Assembly: GCA_963555835.3 (NCBI GenBank)
Contig: CAUVWZ020000002.1
Location: forward strand, 124,001 to 188,000
DNA: 64,000 nucleotides
Reading direction: 5' to 3'
DNA from: JAPUME01 sp027294185
GTDB lineage: Bacteria > Acidobacteriota > Terriglobia > UBA7540 > JAPUME01
The position numbers and the translations under genes are program-made. The notes under the pieces were generated by a model. It was not told the origin of the DNA. It ran no database searches and saw only the letters and a list, made by a program, of their open reading frames with translations. Below are positions 17,099 to 26,020 of the stretch, piece after piece. Each line of letters starts with the position of its first letter. Position 1 is the stretch's first letter.

Positions 17099-17337
17099 CT
17101 GATTCTCCCGAACTGGAAATCATCGAACCGAACGTCATTTAACCCAGTTTCCCTCCCTAAGTCAAAGGATTCTGGCCCCGCCCAATCCTAGCCAAAAGCA
17201 CCTAGGTCTTTTGGTAGCCTTTTTTGTTGAGCCTGCGTGGTCTGGCGGAAAAGAGTCTCGACCTCGCGAAGATTGCGTCTATAATTCCTCTACCCTTCCT
17301 TCAATTAGAAGGCCACGCTTGGTTCTGGAGGCTTTGG

Positions 17338-17582
17338 TGAAACGAGTTGCTATATTGGCAGTTCTTCTCTTCCTATTTCCAATTCAGGGAGGGAAATCTC
17401 AACAATCGGGGCAGGAACCGGGGCCCCTAAAGGACCTTCAAGGAGTCCGTATTGCTGTTGAAGATGTTGGCGCGGTAGGCCGTTCACTTGGTCTATCCCA
17501 ATCGCAACTGGAATCACTGGTCTTGGTTGGGTTGAAGAGAGACATTCCCCGCCTGAAAATAGATGATGGTCAATTTCCCAAA
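17338..17582 (+). pseudogene. Exported protein truncated by an IS3 relic
   Basis: GTG at 17338 gives a signal peptide (VKRVAILAVLLFLFPIQGG), then a mature start (LKDLQGVRIAVEDVGAVGRS, GLSQSQLESLVLVGLKRDIP) like a family of acidobacterial exported proteins that begin with a two-helix acidic repeat. The frame ends at 17591, where IS3-like sequence takes over, so the C-terminal part is lost. Confidence 0.5.
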
Positions 17583-17592
17583 AGGATATAGA

Positions 17593-17742
17593 GGGGTTTT
17601 TGTACCAGGTGAAATGAGAGAGAATTCACCTGAGAAGGAGACCCGATCATGTCGACGAAGAGGTATAAGCCGGAGCAGGTAGTAAACATCCTTCGGCAGA
17701 TCGAAGTGGAGATTGCCAACGGGAAGACCACGCCGCAAGCCC
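17593..17742 (+). mobile_element. IS3-family left end with orfA 5' fragment
   Basis: After a short leader with GAGAAGGAG, ATG 17649 opens STKRYKPEQVVNILRQIEVE then IANGKTTPQA, the start of IS3-family OrfA (helix-turn-helix transposase subunit). It breaks off at 17742, 31 codons in. The matching orfB end lies at 23369-23663 on the opposite strand. Confidence 0.7.
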
Positions 17743-17759
17743 AAAAAACTAATTCCGGT

Positions 17760-18641
17760 CTAGTAGGCCGGAATCTCCTTACTGGTGCCGGTAAACACTT
17801 GACGGGCGCCGGCCCCTAAAAACGTCACGTCGCTGCCGGCCAGAAAGAGGCGGAAGCCCTGCTTGACCCGTTTCTTGATCTCGGCGGGGTCGCTGGCAGG
17901 ATAGCCGACCGGCACGTTGTACTTCTTGGCAGCTGCCAACACCCGGGCGACAGCCCGCTCCTCCCGCGGATGGGTCACCTGTCCCCCGATGCCCAGCGAA
18001 TAGGACAGATCATAGGCGCCGATAAACAGTACATCAATGCCGGGTACCGACGCGATCTCCTCGATGTTTTCCACCCCTTCCTTGCTTTCAATGAGGGCGA
18101 TCACCATCACGTTGTCGTTGGCCCAACCAGCATATTCGCGGCTGGACATGCCCCAGCGTGCCGCTGCCAGGGTCGGACCGAATCCTCGGCTGCCCGCCGG
18201 CGGATACTTGCAGGAGGCCACCGCCTGCAAAGCCTGCTCGCGCGTGGAAACGAACGGAAAAGCCACGCCCAGGCTGCCGATATCCAACGCGCGCTTCGCC
18301 AGCCAGTGCCGCTTGGCGGGCACCCGGATGAAGGGCACCGCCTTCATGCCGCGGGTGGCTAGGATCATATCCCGGGCCGACTCCAAAGTGATCGGGCCGT
18401 GCTCCATCTCGATCCAGAGAAAGTCAAAGCCGGCGTCGGCCAGCGTGGCGGCTACATCGGCGCTGCCCATATAGACGCCAGCTCCAATGACTACCTTGCC
18501 TTCTTTAAGCGCCTTTTTCACCGGGTTCTGGAAGACGGTTTCGGAGGTTGCTGGCGGCGCGGGGGCGGCCCACAAAGGAATCAGCAGAGAAAGCGCTAAA
18601 ACCAAAAGGAGAGTCAGGGGAATACGATTCACTTGTGTCAT
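17760..18641 (-). CDS. HpcH/HpaI-family aldolase with signal peptide
   Basis: The 293-aa protein starts with a signal peptide (IPLTLLLVLALSLLIPLWAA). It then has the aldolase/citrate lyase barrel: FDFLWIEMEHGPITLESARD (metal-site Glu and catalytic His), KRALDIGSLGVAFPFVSTRE, PPAGSRGFGP, and GIDVLFIGAYDLSYSLGI. Family enzymes split 2-keto-3-deoxy acids into pyruvate and an aldehyde. Export is unusual for this family. AGGACT precedes the start. A second, cytosolic-type paralog is at 22331. Confidence 0.8.
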   Translation of the reverse strand: MTQVNRIPLTLLLVLALSLLIPLWAAPAPPATSETVFQNPVKKALKEGKVVIGAGVYMGSADVAATLADAGFDFLWIEMEHGPITLESARDMILATRGMKAVPFIRVPAKRHWLAKRALDIGSLGVAFPFVSTREQALQAVASCKYPPAGSRGFGPTLAAARWGMSSREYAGWANDNVMVIALIESKEGVENIEEIASVPGIDVLFIGAYDLSYSLGIGGQVTHPREERAVARVLAAAKKYNVPVGYPASDPAEIKKRVKQGFRLFLAGSDVTFLGAGARQVFTGTSKEIPAY

Positions 18642-18974
18642 GCGAGTCCTTTCGGCCCAGAGGTTGGGCGGTCGCTATTATGGTTGGTCCCAGCGGTCGA
18701 GCCAAACCCTTCCTGCTGCCGCCATTCGCCCATCGAACTTTCATTTGTTGCTGAGTTCGAATCCAATCGCTGGCATAATGGCACATTTCGACGGCCTTGC
18801 CGACCATTAGAATGTCAGTCGTATGAACACGCAGCGTCATCGCAGGTCCAGCCATTCGGCAGTTCCGGGACAGGCATTTCATGTCGAAGTCCATGGCTCC
18901 GGCTTTTCCCAGAGCATCCTAGAGAAGTCCGGTATCGAGAGCCAGCAGCCGTCTGCGCGTGGAAGTAATGGATG
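18642..18974. other. Intergenic stretch, nothing recognised
   Basis: 333 bp between the exported aldolase gene and the dehydrogenase gene, both on the minus strand. No repeat, RNA or convincing small ORF seen. It should contain the aldolase promoter. Confidence 0.5.
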
Positions 18975-20084
18975 TCACTGGCTTGGCTGATTGTCTTGGC
19001 ACATCATCACCTGAGCGGGGTTAATCGCTTTGTATTTCCCTTTATTGGCCGTAATCTCAAAGGATTCGGGGACGGAATCGATGCCAAACAATACATGAGT
19101 TATGACCGGCTTCAATCGGACACGTCCGGATGCAACAAGCCGCACCGCCTGCTCCAGGTGCCCCAGAGTGCTAATATCGGGAAACAAGAAGCGCAGGCTG
19201 CGCTCGCGAAGTACGTCGACATCCATCTGAAGGGGCTCGCCAAACCACGAAACGACCACCAACTTGCCACCCGAACGGACCGCTTCCATGGCCTGCGCCA
19301 AAGTCTTCGCTCCGGAAAGTCCTTGTCTCGGACTGCCGCCGGCAGACTCGAAAACCACATCGGCGCCGACCCCACCCGTCAACTCACGGATGATCGCCAC
19401 GGGATCAGAACGACAGGCATCGATCGCGTAATCGGCTCCAAGTTCCTTCGAGACCTGGCACGCCTCCTTCCGGACATCCACAGTGATCAACATCCCGGCG
19501 CCACCCGCACGAGCAGCCTGCAGGCATTCCAGTCCCATACAGCCCTGGCCGAAGATGGCCACGGATTTACCGATACGGATTTCAGCAGTGTCGACCGCCG
19601 CGAGGCTATCGCTCAGCGATTGGAGACAGGCAGCCTCGCTGTCAGATATCCGGTCGTCCACTTTCGCCAGCGCGATTTCCGGCAGCAAAGCAAACTCGCA
19701 GAAGCAGCCAGGCAGTTGAAAACCAATAATCGGCCCTTTGCGACAGCGGTCGCTTTGTTCCGATGCGCATAACGGACAGTCACCGCAGGGCAATTTGGCA
19801 CGCGCTACCACCCGATCTCCAGGGTGAAACCGTGAAACCCCATTGCCAACTTCCACGATCCTGGCGCAGAATTCGTGCCCGAATAACTGCACCGGAGCTT
19901 CGTTCTCCAACCGCCTCTTGATCTGCTCGTACGCCAGAGTTGGAATGCCACGGGCCAGTTGGGCTTCAGTAACACTGGGCTGAATACATAGGATTTTGGC
20001 AACCACGTGTCCTGGCTCACAGACCGGGCCAGGAATATCATCCAGTCGCATGTCGTTGAAGCCGTAGAAACGCCAAGCTTTCAT
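18975..20084 (-). CDS. Zinc-dependent medium-chain alcohol dehydrogenase
   Basis: The 369-aa protein has GHEFCARIVEVGNGVSRFHP and GDRVV (zinc-site Glu and structural turn), a four-cysteine structural zinc loop CGDCPLCASEQSDRC, and the nucleotide-binding motif GQGCMGLECLQAARAGG. Members such as threonine or sorbitol dehydrogenases oxidise secondary alcohols with NAD(P). With the dehydratase-like gene and two aldolases nearby it could belong to sugar or sugar-acid catabolism; this is inferred from context only. Confidence 0.8.
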   Translation of the reverse strand: MKAWRFYGFNDMRLDDIPGPVCEPGHVVAKILCIQPSVTEAQLARGIPTLAYEQIKRRLENEAPVQLFGHEFCARIVEVGNGVSRFHPGDRVVARAKLPCGDCPLCASEQSDRCRKGPIIGFQLPGCFCEFALLPEIALAKVDDRISDSEAACLQSLSDSLAAVDTAEIRIGKSVAIFGQGCMGLECLQAARAGGAGMLITVDVRKEACQVSKELGADYAIDACRSDPVAIIRELTGGVGADVVFESAGGSPRQGLSGAKTLAQAMEAVRSGGKLVVVSWFGEPLQMDVDVLRERSLRFLFPDISTLGHLEQAVRLVASGRVRLKPVITHVLFGIDSVPESFEITANKGKYKAINPAQVMMCQDNQPSQ

Positions 20085-20311
20085 TCAACTATCTCTCTAA
20101 ACCGACATTCCTCATATCAACTTCGGATATGAGTTCCTCTGGTTTCCCCGTGGTGAATGATCGAATTCTATCACTACCCCAACATTGAAGTCAGCGTTTT
20201 TCCCCATATTTCGGCTGAAAAGGGCCTCTGCTCCCTGGACTATGAAGGTGCTGTCAAAAAATCCGATTATTTGAGACACCTCTCCAGCCGCTTGATCAGA
20301 AACACTTGGCG

Positions 20312-21643
20312 CTAGGCTGTCATCCATCTCAAGCGGTCAAGCCGAGACAACATCTCGGCCCATATCTCCTTGCTTACCGCGACCTCCGCCATTTGAAACG
20401 TGACGATCCGGCTGTGCCGAACCACCTTCGCTCCGATCTTGATCAACTTGGTCAATAGGGTGCGAAGTGACCAGTGTTTGACGCTTCTAGGAAGGACCAG
20501 ACGCCGCAGGAAGTTGCCCAGGTTGTAGGCCAAGACAAACAACCCCAGCCTCACCTGGTTCGGGACAAAATGTTTGCAGGAGAGTCGTGTCCAGTTTAAG
20601 GCATACTTGCCTTCCTTGATCCACTGCTCTGCGGTACCGCGCCCGTTGTAGAAGTGAACCACACCTGGAGCTTGTGCGCTCATATTGGTCACAATGAAAC
20701 CCACTCTCGGAAAGAGTTCGCCGCGATGCCACTCCACCTTGGCAATCACCCGGCGAGGCCGGTCCCAACTGGCTGCTTGATATCTGAAATCGGCAAACCA
20801 GGCGATGGGCTTTCGAGGCGGACGACCCGCAGGCCGGGTCAGCAGGTGTCGAATCTCGGCCTGAAGCACCTCGTTAGCGGGAAGCCGGATGGCATACAAA
20901 AATCCCTTCTCCTCCAAGTATTCATAAATGTCCGGCTTGGCGAAGGCGGCATCACCCCGAAAGTATTTGCGGACTTTCTTTTTCTCGTACCGAGCAACGA
21001 TTGGTTCTAGCAGATCCTTCCAACGATCCGCGCTGTGAACGTTGCCGGGCCGAAGCATGGAACCTTCGCAATCTCCGAACTGGTTGAAGCAAAATAGGGG
21101 ATGGTAGCAGGTGCATCCGAAATGGCCGTTGTAGGCAGAGGCTTCTTGCTCGCCATGGACAGGACTTTCTGAACTGTCTATATCCAAAATGATTCGTCGA
21201 TGAGTTGTTTTCTCCAGCGCTCTTTCCACCCATCGGCCATTGACTTCCGAAAGGGCTTTGAGGTTGTCTTGGACGGACAGCATCTGGGTCTCAAATCGAC
21301 CCATGGTGTTGGCGCTGGCGGCATTCTTTTCGTCGATCTTCTTTCCGGTGATCCTCCGCATAGTCGGATCAACCGATAAACGATTGGCATCGTTGACATC
21401 TTCATAACCAGCGAGGCGGCTGTATACCGATTGGCGCAGCAAGGCCGTGATGTCGTGCTGGATGTTGCGCCCTGTCCGGGAATCGTAAAGAACGGAGGGG
21501 ACACTATCGAATAAAGCCAACGCCTCGTCCAAATCACGATAGGCGAGAAGTCCGGCATCCGATGTGACCTTAGCCCCATGAAACTCAAGCCTTATACTGC
21601 CATCAAACCCGACCTTCAAACCTTCACCCTTGGAGTTGGCCAT
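20312..21643 (-). mobile_element. IS1380-family transposase, complete
   Basis: The 443-aa transposase begins with a leader typical of IS1380 (KVTSDAGLLAYRDLDEALAL). It has DIDSSESPVHGEQEASAYNG (first catalytic Asp region), FRGDAAFAKPDIYEYLEEKG (second) and FYNGRGTAEQWIKEGKYAL (late Glu block). Length and motifs look intact. I could not fix the terminal inverted repeats; 20085-20311 downstream and 21644-21959 upstream probably include them. A different IS1380 relic is at 55556. Confidence 0.85.
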
Positions 21644-21959
21644 TTCTTACCCCATTTAATAGATTATATCTGCTGTAATTATAATGGGTTAGGGTGATAT
21701 AAGAAGGCACGATGAGTGTCCCATATGGTGAATGGGGGATTAGATGCTTACATGAAGCAAGGACGATCTCTGCTGCCGGGGATCTCCCCCAACTGCTTTA
21801 CCTATCGTACCCTTAACAACCCGATAGTAGAAACTAAACTTTAAAGGGCTTCTCGATGGGGAACATTTAGAAGCTCGAAAATCCCGCTTCATATGCCTGA
21901 TAGCAGGCGCTCGGTCTCCGGGCTAGTTTGTTCTCGTGTCCGCCGCTCTCCCTGCACTA

Positions 21960-22008
21960 CGACCTCTGCTTCCAATCCCTGCTGCGGCGGATGAACTTTC
22001 CGGAGTAG
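21960..22008 (+). repeat. 49-nt kinase-tail repeat, copy 8
   Basis: Ends in TAG, with local changes (tccaatccctgctg). No gene precedes it on the plus strand; the IS1380 element is upstream, perhaps having replaced one. Confidence 0.85.
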
Positions 22009-22082
22009 CTCCTCACGTTGACGGGATACGAGACAGGCGACTCAAAAGTGTACCCCCCCTACACGGCCATGGTGATCTGAGA

Positions 22083-22111
22083 TTGAGTCGACAGGGCGGC
22101 TCGCGTATGCT
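22083..22111 (+). promoter_or_regulatory. Dispersed promoter repeat, copy C
   Basis: TTGAGT, a 17-bp spacer and TATGCT; the flanking sequence is a decayed match to copies A and B. It points at the aldolase gene starting at 22331. Confidence 0.45.
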
Positions 22112-22330
22112 ATTGGGCGAAAGGGAAGCTCAAAATGGAAATTCGTCATTAGTCCTTGTGGAGTTTTGCGCATGAAATCTAACATTCGAAAGGCCGGATG
22201 TCACGCTAAGTTTTGCGCCTGAGGTTTCCACTGGCAAGCTCGCGGGAAGTCCACTACAATGACAGTACTCCGTCGGAAAGAATCAGCCGTCTACCTGAGG
22301 GGCGGGCCTTGAGGATTTGAGGCAACCTGG

Positions 22331-23140
22331 ATGCCTATCAAGAAAAGCTTGCGCGAGCGATTTCAAAGCGGGGAGAAGATGATCGGGTCGTGGGTGGCTC
22401 TCGCCGATTTTCGCAGTGCGGAGCTGCTGGTGGACTTGGGGTTCGATTTCCTGATCGTGGATATGCAGCACGGGGAGCCCACTGAGACCGGACTTATGAA
22501 CTTGCTGGCGGCTTTTCGCGGCAGTTCGGTTACGCCCCTCGTGCGGGTGCCGCACCACGAGTACCGAACCATCAATCGAGTACTGGACTTGGGTTTTCCC
22601 GGCATCTTGGCGCCGCTGGTCAGCACCGCAGAGCAGGCCGAGCAAATTGTGAGAGCCGCGAAATACCCCCCGATGGGCGCAAGGAGCTACGGTCCTATGC
22701 CTGCTCCCGCGCAACGAATTCCTCCGGCTTCCTATATCGAGGAAGCGAATAACTCGACCGCCGTAACGATTCTCATCGAGCACATTCGGGCCCTGCGGGA
22801 CCTGGATGAAATTCTCTCCGTGCCCGGAATTGACGCCGTGTTCGTCGGAGTCTTTGACCTTACCTTTTCCTTGCGGGAAAGCGCGGAAATGCAGGCCCTG
22901 GCCGATGCGGCCGTTCAGAGAGCGAAAAAAGAGGGCAGGGTCCCTCCCGTGGGAAGCGAAACCAGCCGCTTCGTTCCCGCCCCCGGGGAGGTGCTTGCCT
23001 GGGAGATTCTTCATAAGTCCCAGGAGAAGGGAATCCCATTCGGAGTAATTTCTCACACTCCCGAGGAAGCCCTGACTTGGTTCGAGCGCGGGGCGCAGTG
23101 GCCGACCCTGTTGAGCGACTACGGCTTCTTACGAAGTTAA
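22331..23140 (+). CDS. HpcH/HpaI-family aldolase
   Basis: The 269-aa cytosolic-type protein has the family core: GSWVALADFRSAELLVDLGF, FLIVDMQHGEPTETGLMNLL (catalytic His and metal Glu), NRVLDLGFPGILAPLVSTAE, PPMGARSYGP, and GIDAVFVGVFDLTFSL. Expected reaction: reversible aldol cleavage of 2-keto-3-deoxy sugar acids or related dicarboxylates. No signal peptide, unlike the paralog at 17760. No Shine-Dalgarno is obvious. It could be driven by promoter repeat C. Confidence 0.8.
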   Translation: MPIKKSLRERFQSGEKMIGSWVALADFRSAELLVDLGFDFLIVDMQHGEPTETGLMNLLAAFRGSSVTPLVRVPHHEYRTINRVLDLGFPGILAPLVSTAEQAEQIVRAAKYPPMGARSYGPMPAPAQRIPPASYIEEANNSTAVTILIEHIRALRDLDEILSVPGIDAVFVGVFDLTFSLRESAEMQALADAAVQRAKKEGRVPPVGSETSRFVPAPGEVLAWEILHKSQEKGIPFGVISHTPEEALTWFERGAQWPTLLSDYGFLRS

Positions 23141-23368
23141 AACGCTGCCTCGACGGGCTTGAATTCAATTCGAGAGGGAATGGCCGGCAAGTAATTATTG
23201 CTCATAAGCTTTTCTCGGCGCTTACGAGGCTATTCGAAGTTAATCTCCCTCTTCCGAATTGATTGTATGAAGCAGCCGCTTTTGTCCTACCCGCTTTAGC
23301 CCACCGGGATTGATGACAACAGAATCGACTGGGCCGCCTGACCTGACCGAGTTCTTGTACCAATTCCA

Positions 23369-23663
23369 ATGAGAGAGTCTACATCACAGCCCAGGGCTGT
23401 AAGACTGTGCTCAGTGGCGGGTAGGGATTACCGGCCGCCGGGGCAGGCGGGCGGTAGCCGAGCGCCGAGTGCGGCCGCAGCGTCTTATATTGCACCCTCC
23501 ACTTCTCGATCACAATCTGGGCCTCCTTCAAGGAGTAGAAAATCTCTCCGTTCGAGCACTCATTCCGCAGCTTTCCATTGAAACTCTCCCAGTAGCTGTT
23601 CTCCCAGGGACTCTGGGGTTGGATGTAAAGCGTCTTCACCCCGATTCGCCCCAGCCATTCCCG
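23369..23663 (-). mobile_element. IS3-family orfB 3' fragment
   Basis: Minus-strand frame encodes REWLGRIGVKTLYIQPQSPW, ENSYWESFNGKLRNE, a long KEAQIVIEKWRVQYKTLRPH and SALGYRPPAP: the C-terminal end of the IS3 integrase core (the final catalytic Glu lies in ESFNGKLRNE). The upstream two thirds are missing. Opposite in orientation to the orfA fragment at 17649. Confidence 0.8.
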
Positions 23664-24679
23664 ATTTCAGTAATGACCGTTGGTTGGGGAAACCAGCGTT
23701 CCGACCCAAGCCTTTATTTCTCAGTCTGTTGCCACGCCTAGTGCATAGCCGGTGCATCTTTTCAGAGGAAATGTGTATCGTCGCCAGCCAACCGCGAAGC
23801 ATGGCCCATCAAACTTACTAATAGAGGTAGTCGTTGGGCAGGACACCCAAAGGGCAGATGTATCCTACTCTGCCCGCGCAACTTGCTTCGGGTTAGGCAC
23901 AGGGAGAGCACAAAAGGCACCCTTCCTCGCGGCGGACAGGCGGGCGCATAGACTGCAAGGGCTGTTTGACCGACCGCCTTTGAAGACAAATGAACCTCCT
24001 GGCAAGCCGGTGGAACGCCAAGGCAGTTCTCGTCACCAAGGAGCGATTGCCGGTTCGCAAATTTCGTCCAGGTGCGCCTCGGCCAGCTCTCAGGTACCTA
24101 CCTATACCTTCTCTCGTATGGGAGGCTAGGCGGGACCGTGTGAAGTTTCACATGAGGGTCCCTTGTTGGGATGGTAAGCGGGTTTTCGTTGCTGGGTCGA
24201 TTTGCTCCGGGGATATCTTCCTAGTTGGGCGCTCACGCAGATTATCACCGACGTGCAGGTCGTGCTGGATTTATCCAAGGACATCTGGTTTTGTCTGGAC
24301 CTCCGGTGGTGGACCTGTGGCTGGTTTCATTCGTGGTCGTCCTCACAATTGGTAAAGGGGAAAAGTGCTGCAACGTTTAGTGAGGGTTTTGCTAGGACCC
24401 TACAGCCTTCCGATCGAACAAAGCTAGGATCAAACACCATGGGGCCGCATTGCTTTTCAAAGAGTTATCGATGTGCCTGCAGATTCTCTTCGGATGTGCC
24501 AGCCTAAAGAATCCCGGATTTCTGCTCGGGACGTGATATTTGCTGACCGTGGATGCAAACTCACACGCAGGAGATCCAAGAGCACATTCCGGAAAAGCTT
24601 GACAAGATACGCATAATACTGCGAGGGATTTAGAAAAGGAGTCACTAGGCGAGGGAAATCATTTTGAATCTGGTGAAGA
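23664..24679. other. Gene-free stretch with a strong hairpin
   Basis: About 1 kb without a supportable gene. It contains a long imperfect hairpin at 24132-24162 (outer arms GGGACC and GGTCCC, inner arms GTGTGAA and TTCACAT). It may be decayed mobile-element or intron sequence; I cannot name it. Confidence 0.4.
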
Positions 24680-24766
24680 ATGATGAACCTCGTGAATCCA
24701 AGAAGGGACGCGATAGACCGCTACGTCGAGGCAAAGGGGAATGCCAACGAGAAGGAAGAGAGCTGA
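24680..24766 (+). CDS. Small leader ORF of terminase small subunit (28 aa)
   Basis: Short frame MMNLVNPRRDAIDRYVEAKG ending in EES. A minus-strand ORF before the other terminase gene (62534-62674) begins MNLANPRGDAID, and their DNA is similar over about 40 bp. Preceded by tggtgaaga. Conservation of sequence and position at two loci is the evidence that it is real. Confidence 0.5.
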   Translation: MMNLVNPRRDAIDRYVEAKGNANEKEES

Positions 24767-24878
24767 TGCCCTGGGCACCGACATACGCGGGGGCGGTTCT
24801 ATCTCTACAGTCTCCCGGCCGTAAACCGCGCGATAGCAACGCGCACGTGACCGCGAAATGAAGTAGGGGGGGGGTAAG

Positions 24879-25358
24879 ATGGGTGGACGAAGACCTAAAC
24901 CAACTATATTGAAGAAGTTAGCGGGTAATCCTGGCAAACGGCCATTGAATAAGAATGAGCCGCAGCCGAAGAGCTCTATCCCTGACTGCCCGAAGTTCTT
25001 GGCAAAGGAGGCAGTCCTCGAATGGAAGCGTATCACGGTGGAATTGAGCGTGCTGGGTGTGCTTGCGCAGATAGATCGTGCTGCACTTGCGGCCTATTGC
25101 CAGGTCTGGGCAAGGTGGGCGAAGGCGGAAGACAAATTGAACCAAGATGGTGAGTGTATTTTGACCAAGCAAAGGAACGAGATCCAGAATCCTTATCTTG
25201 CAATCGCCAATAAGTGCCTCAAGCAGATGCGTGAATATCTAATTGAGTTCGGCATGACGCCTTCGAGCAGGTCAAGAATTTCTGGAGCCCCAAAGAAGAG
25301 ATCAGATGAAAGAACGGAGACACTCAAACGGCTCCTCGGGCCGATGCTCGTCCGGTAG
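24879..25358 (+). CDS. P27-family phage terminase small subunit
   Basis: Complete 159-aa protein with the P27 family opening GGRRPKPTILKKLAGNPGKR, a PLNKNEP spacer, the central WKRITVELSVLGVLAQIDRA and ALAAYCQVWARWAKAED helices and a basic tail. It would recognise phage or satellite DNA and recruit the large subunit for packaging. Strong G-rich ribosome site before ATG. No large terminase, portal or capsid gene follows; a recombinase fragment and a defence gene do, so it is an orphan or the relic of a satellite like the one at 48-63 kb. Confidence 0.8.
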   Translation: MGGRRPKPTILKKLAGNPGKRPLNKNEPQPKSSIPDCPKFLAKEAVLEWKRITVELSVLGVLAQIDRAALAAYCQVWARWAKAEDKLNQDGECILTKQRNEIQNPYLAIANKCLKQMREYLIEFGMTPSSRSRISGAPKKRSDERTETLKRLLGPMLVR

Positions 25359-25387
25359 GCCGCCCGACGGATGCTCGCACTGGCTTC

Positions 25388-25597
25388 CGGAACGCCCGGG
25401 CGAAGGGTAAGTCTATCGGGTGTCCTCCCCTGACGTACTTGCCCCTGGAAGCCCGAAAAGCCATCGCAAAGGCTTACCGGCAGCGCAAAGGAAGTCTCCG
25501 TCACCTGGCAGCCCAATACGGCACCTCGGTGGGCACGGTCAAGCGGTGCGTCGAGGTGTTCCAAAGGGTATCTGCAGACCCCTCCCTATCTGCTTGA
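25388..25597 (+). pseudogene. Second serine recombinase C-terminal fragment
   Basis: Frame RNARAKGKSIGCPPLTYLPL then EARKAIAKAYRQRKGSLRHL and AAQYGTSVGTVKRCVE is the post-catalytic linker and helix-turn-helix of a small serine recombinase, ending in TGA. The catalytic domain is absent. The upstream breakpoint coincides with that of the fragment at 4950. Confidence 0.55.
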
Positions 25598-25629
25598 TTC
25601 TGCGCGACCAGTTCCAATCAATTCAGGCT

Positions 25630-25653
25630 GTGCCAAAAGATGTGCTTTGGTAC
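25630..25653. repeat. 24-bp palindrome, copy 2
   Basis: Arms GTGCCAAAAG and CTTTGGTAC around atgtg; relative of 4818-4841. It lies 33 bp past a recombinase fragment. The remaining 25654-26020 holds no gene I can support and should contain the promoter of the large ATPase gene. Confidence 0.5.
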
Positions 25654-26020
25654 GACCCTAACGCTGCATTTTTCCTTCTTTCCGATAGGAGTGTTTCACG
25701 GGAGTAATCACGATTGTCTGCTGGAAGGGCTGTTCGCGACAGCTATCGAATGAAGGCGATTCAACGGCGCCAGTTTCCGATAAGCCGACTACACGGACAT
25801 GTAGACCCTGGCCCGGCGGCAAAGCCCGCATGCCCACGATAGTTTCTAAGTGCGCGACCACTCGTCCAGGATCGTCGGATCCAGATTGCCACATGTACGA
25901 GTTGCCCGTCACATTCCCATGTGACCGAAAGAGTTCGAGTCCACTTCGTAGCAAGCATCTTCATTATTGCCAATGATATGAATTGAGCGCCGTTGACGTA
26001 GGGAGTATTCTGTCGTCAGA

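Noticed and set aside
18972..19772. 266-codon plus-strand frame
   Set aside because: Antisense shadow of the alcohol dehydrogenase gene, which has clear family motifs on the minus strand.
20112..20327. Small minus-strand frame after the IS1380 transposase
   Set aside because: No ribosome site and it overlaps the transposase end; more likely IS terminal sequence.
25658..25954. Minus-strand frame of 98 codons upstream of the large ATPase
   Set aside because: No start signal, no recognised motif, and it would lie in the ATPase promoter region; not supported.
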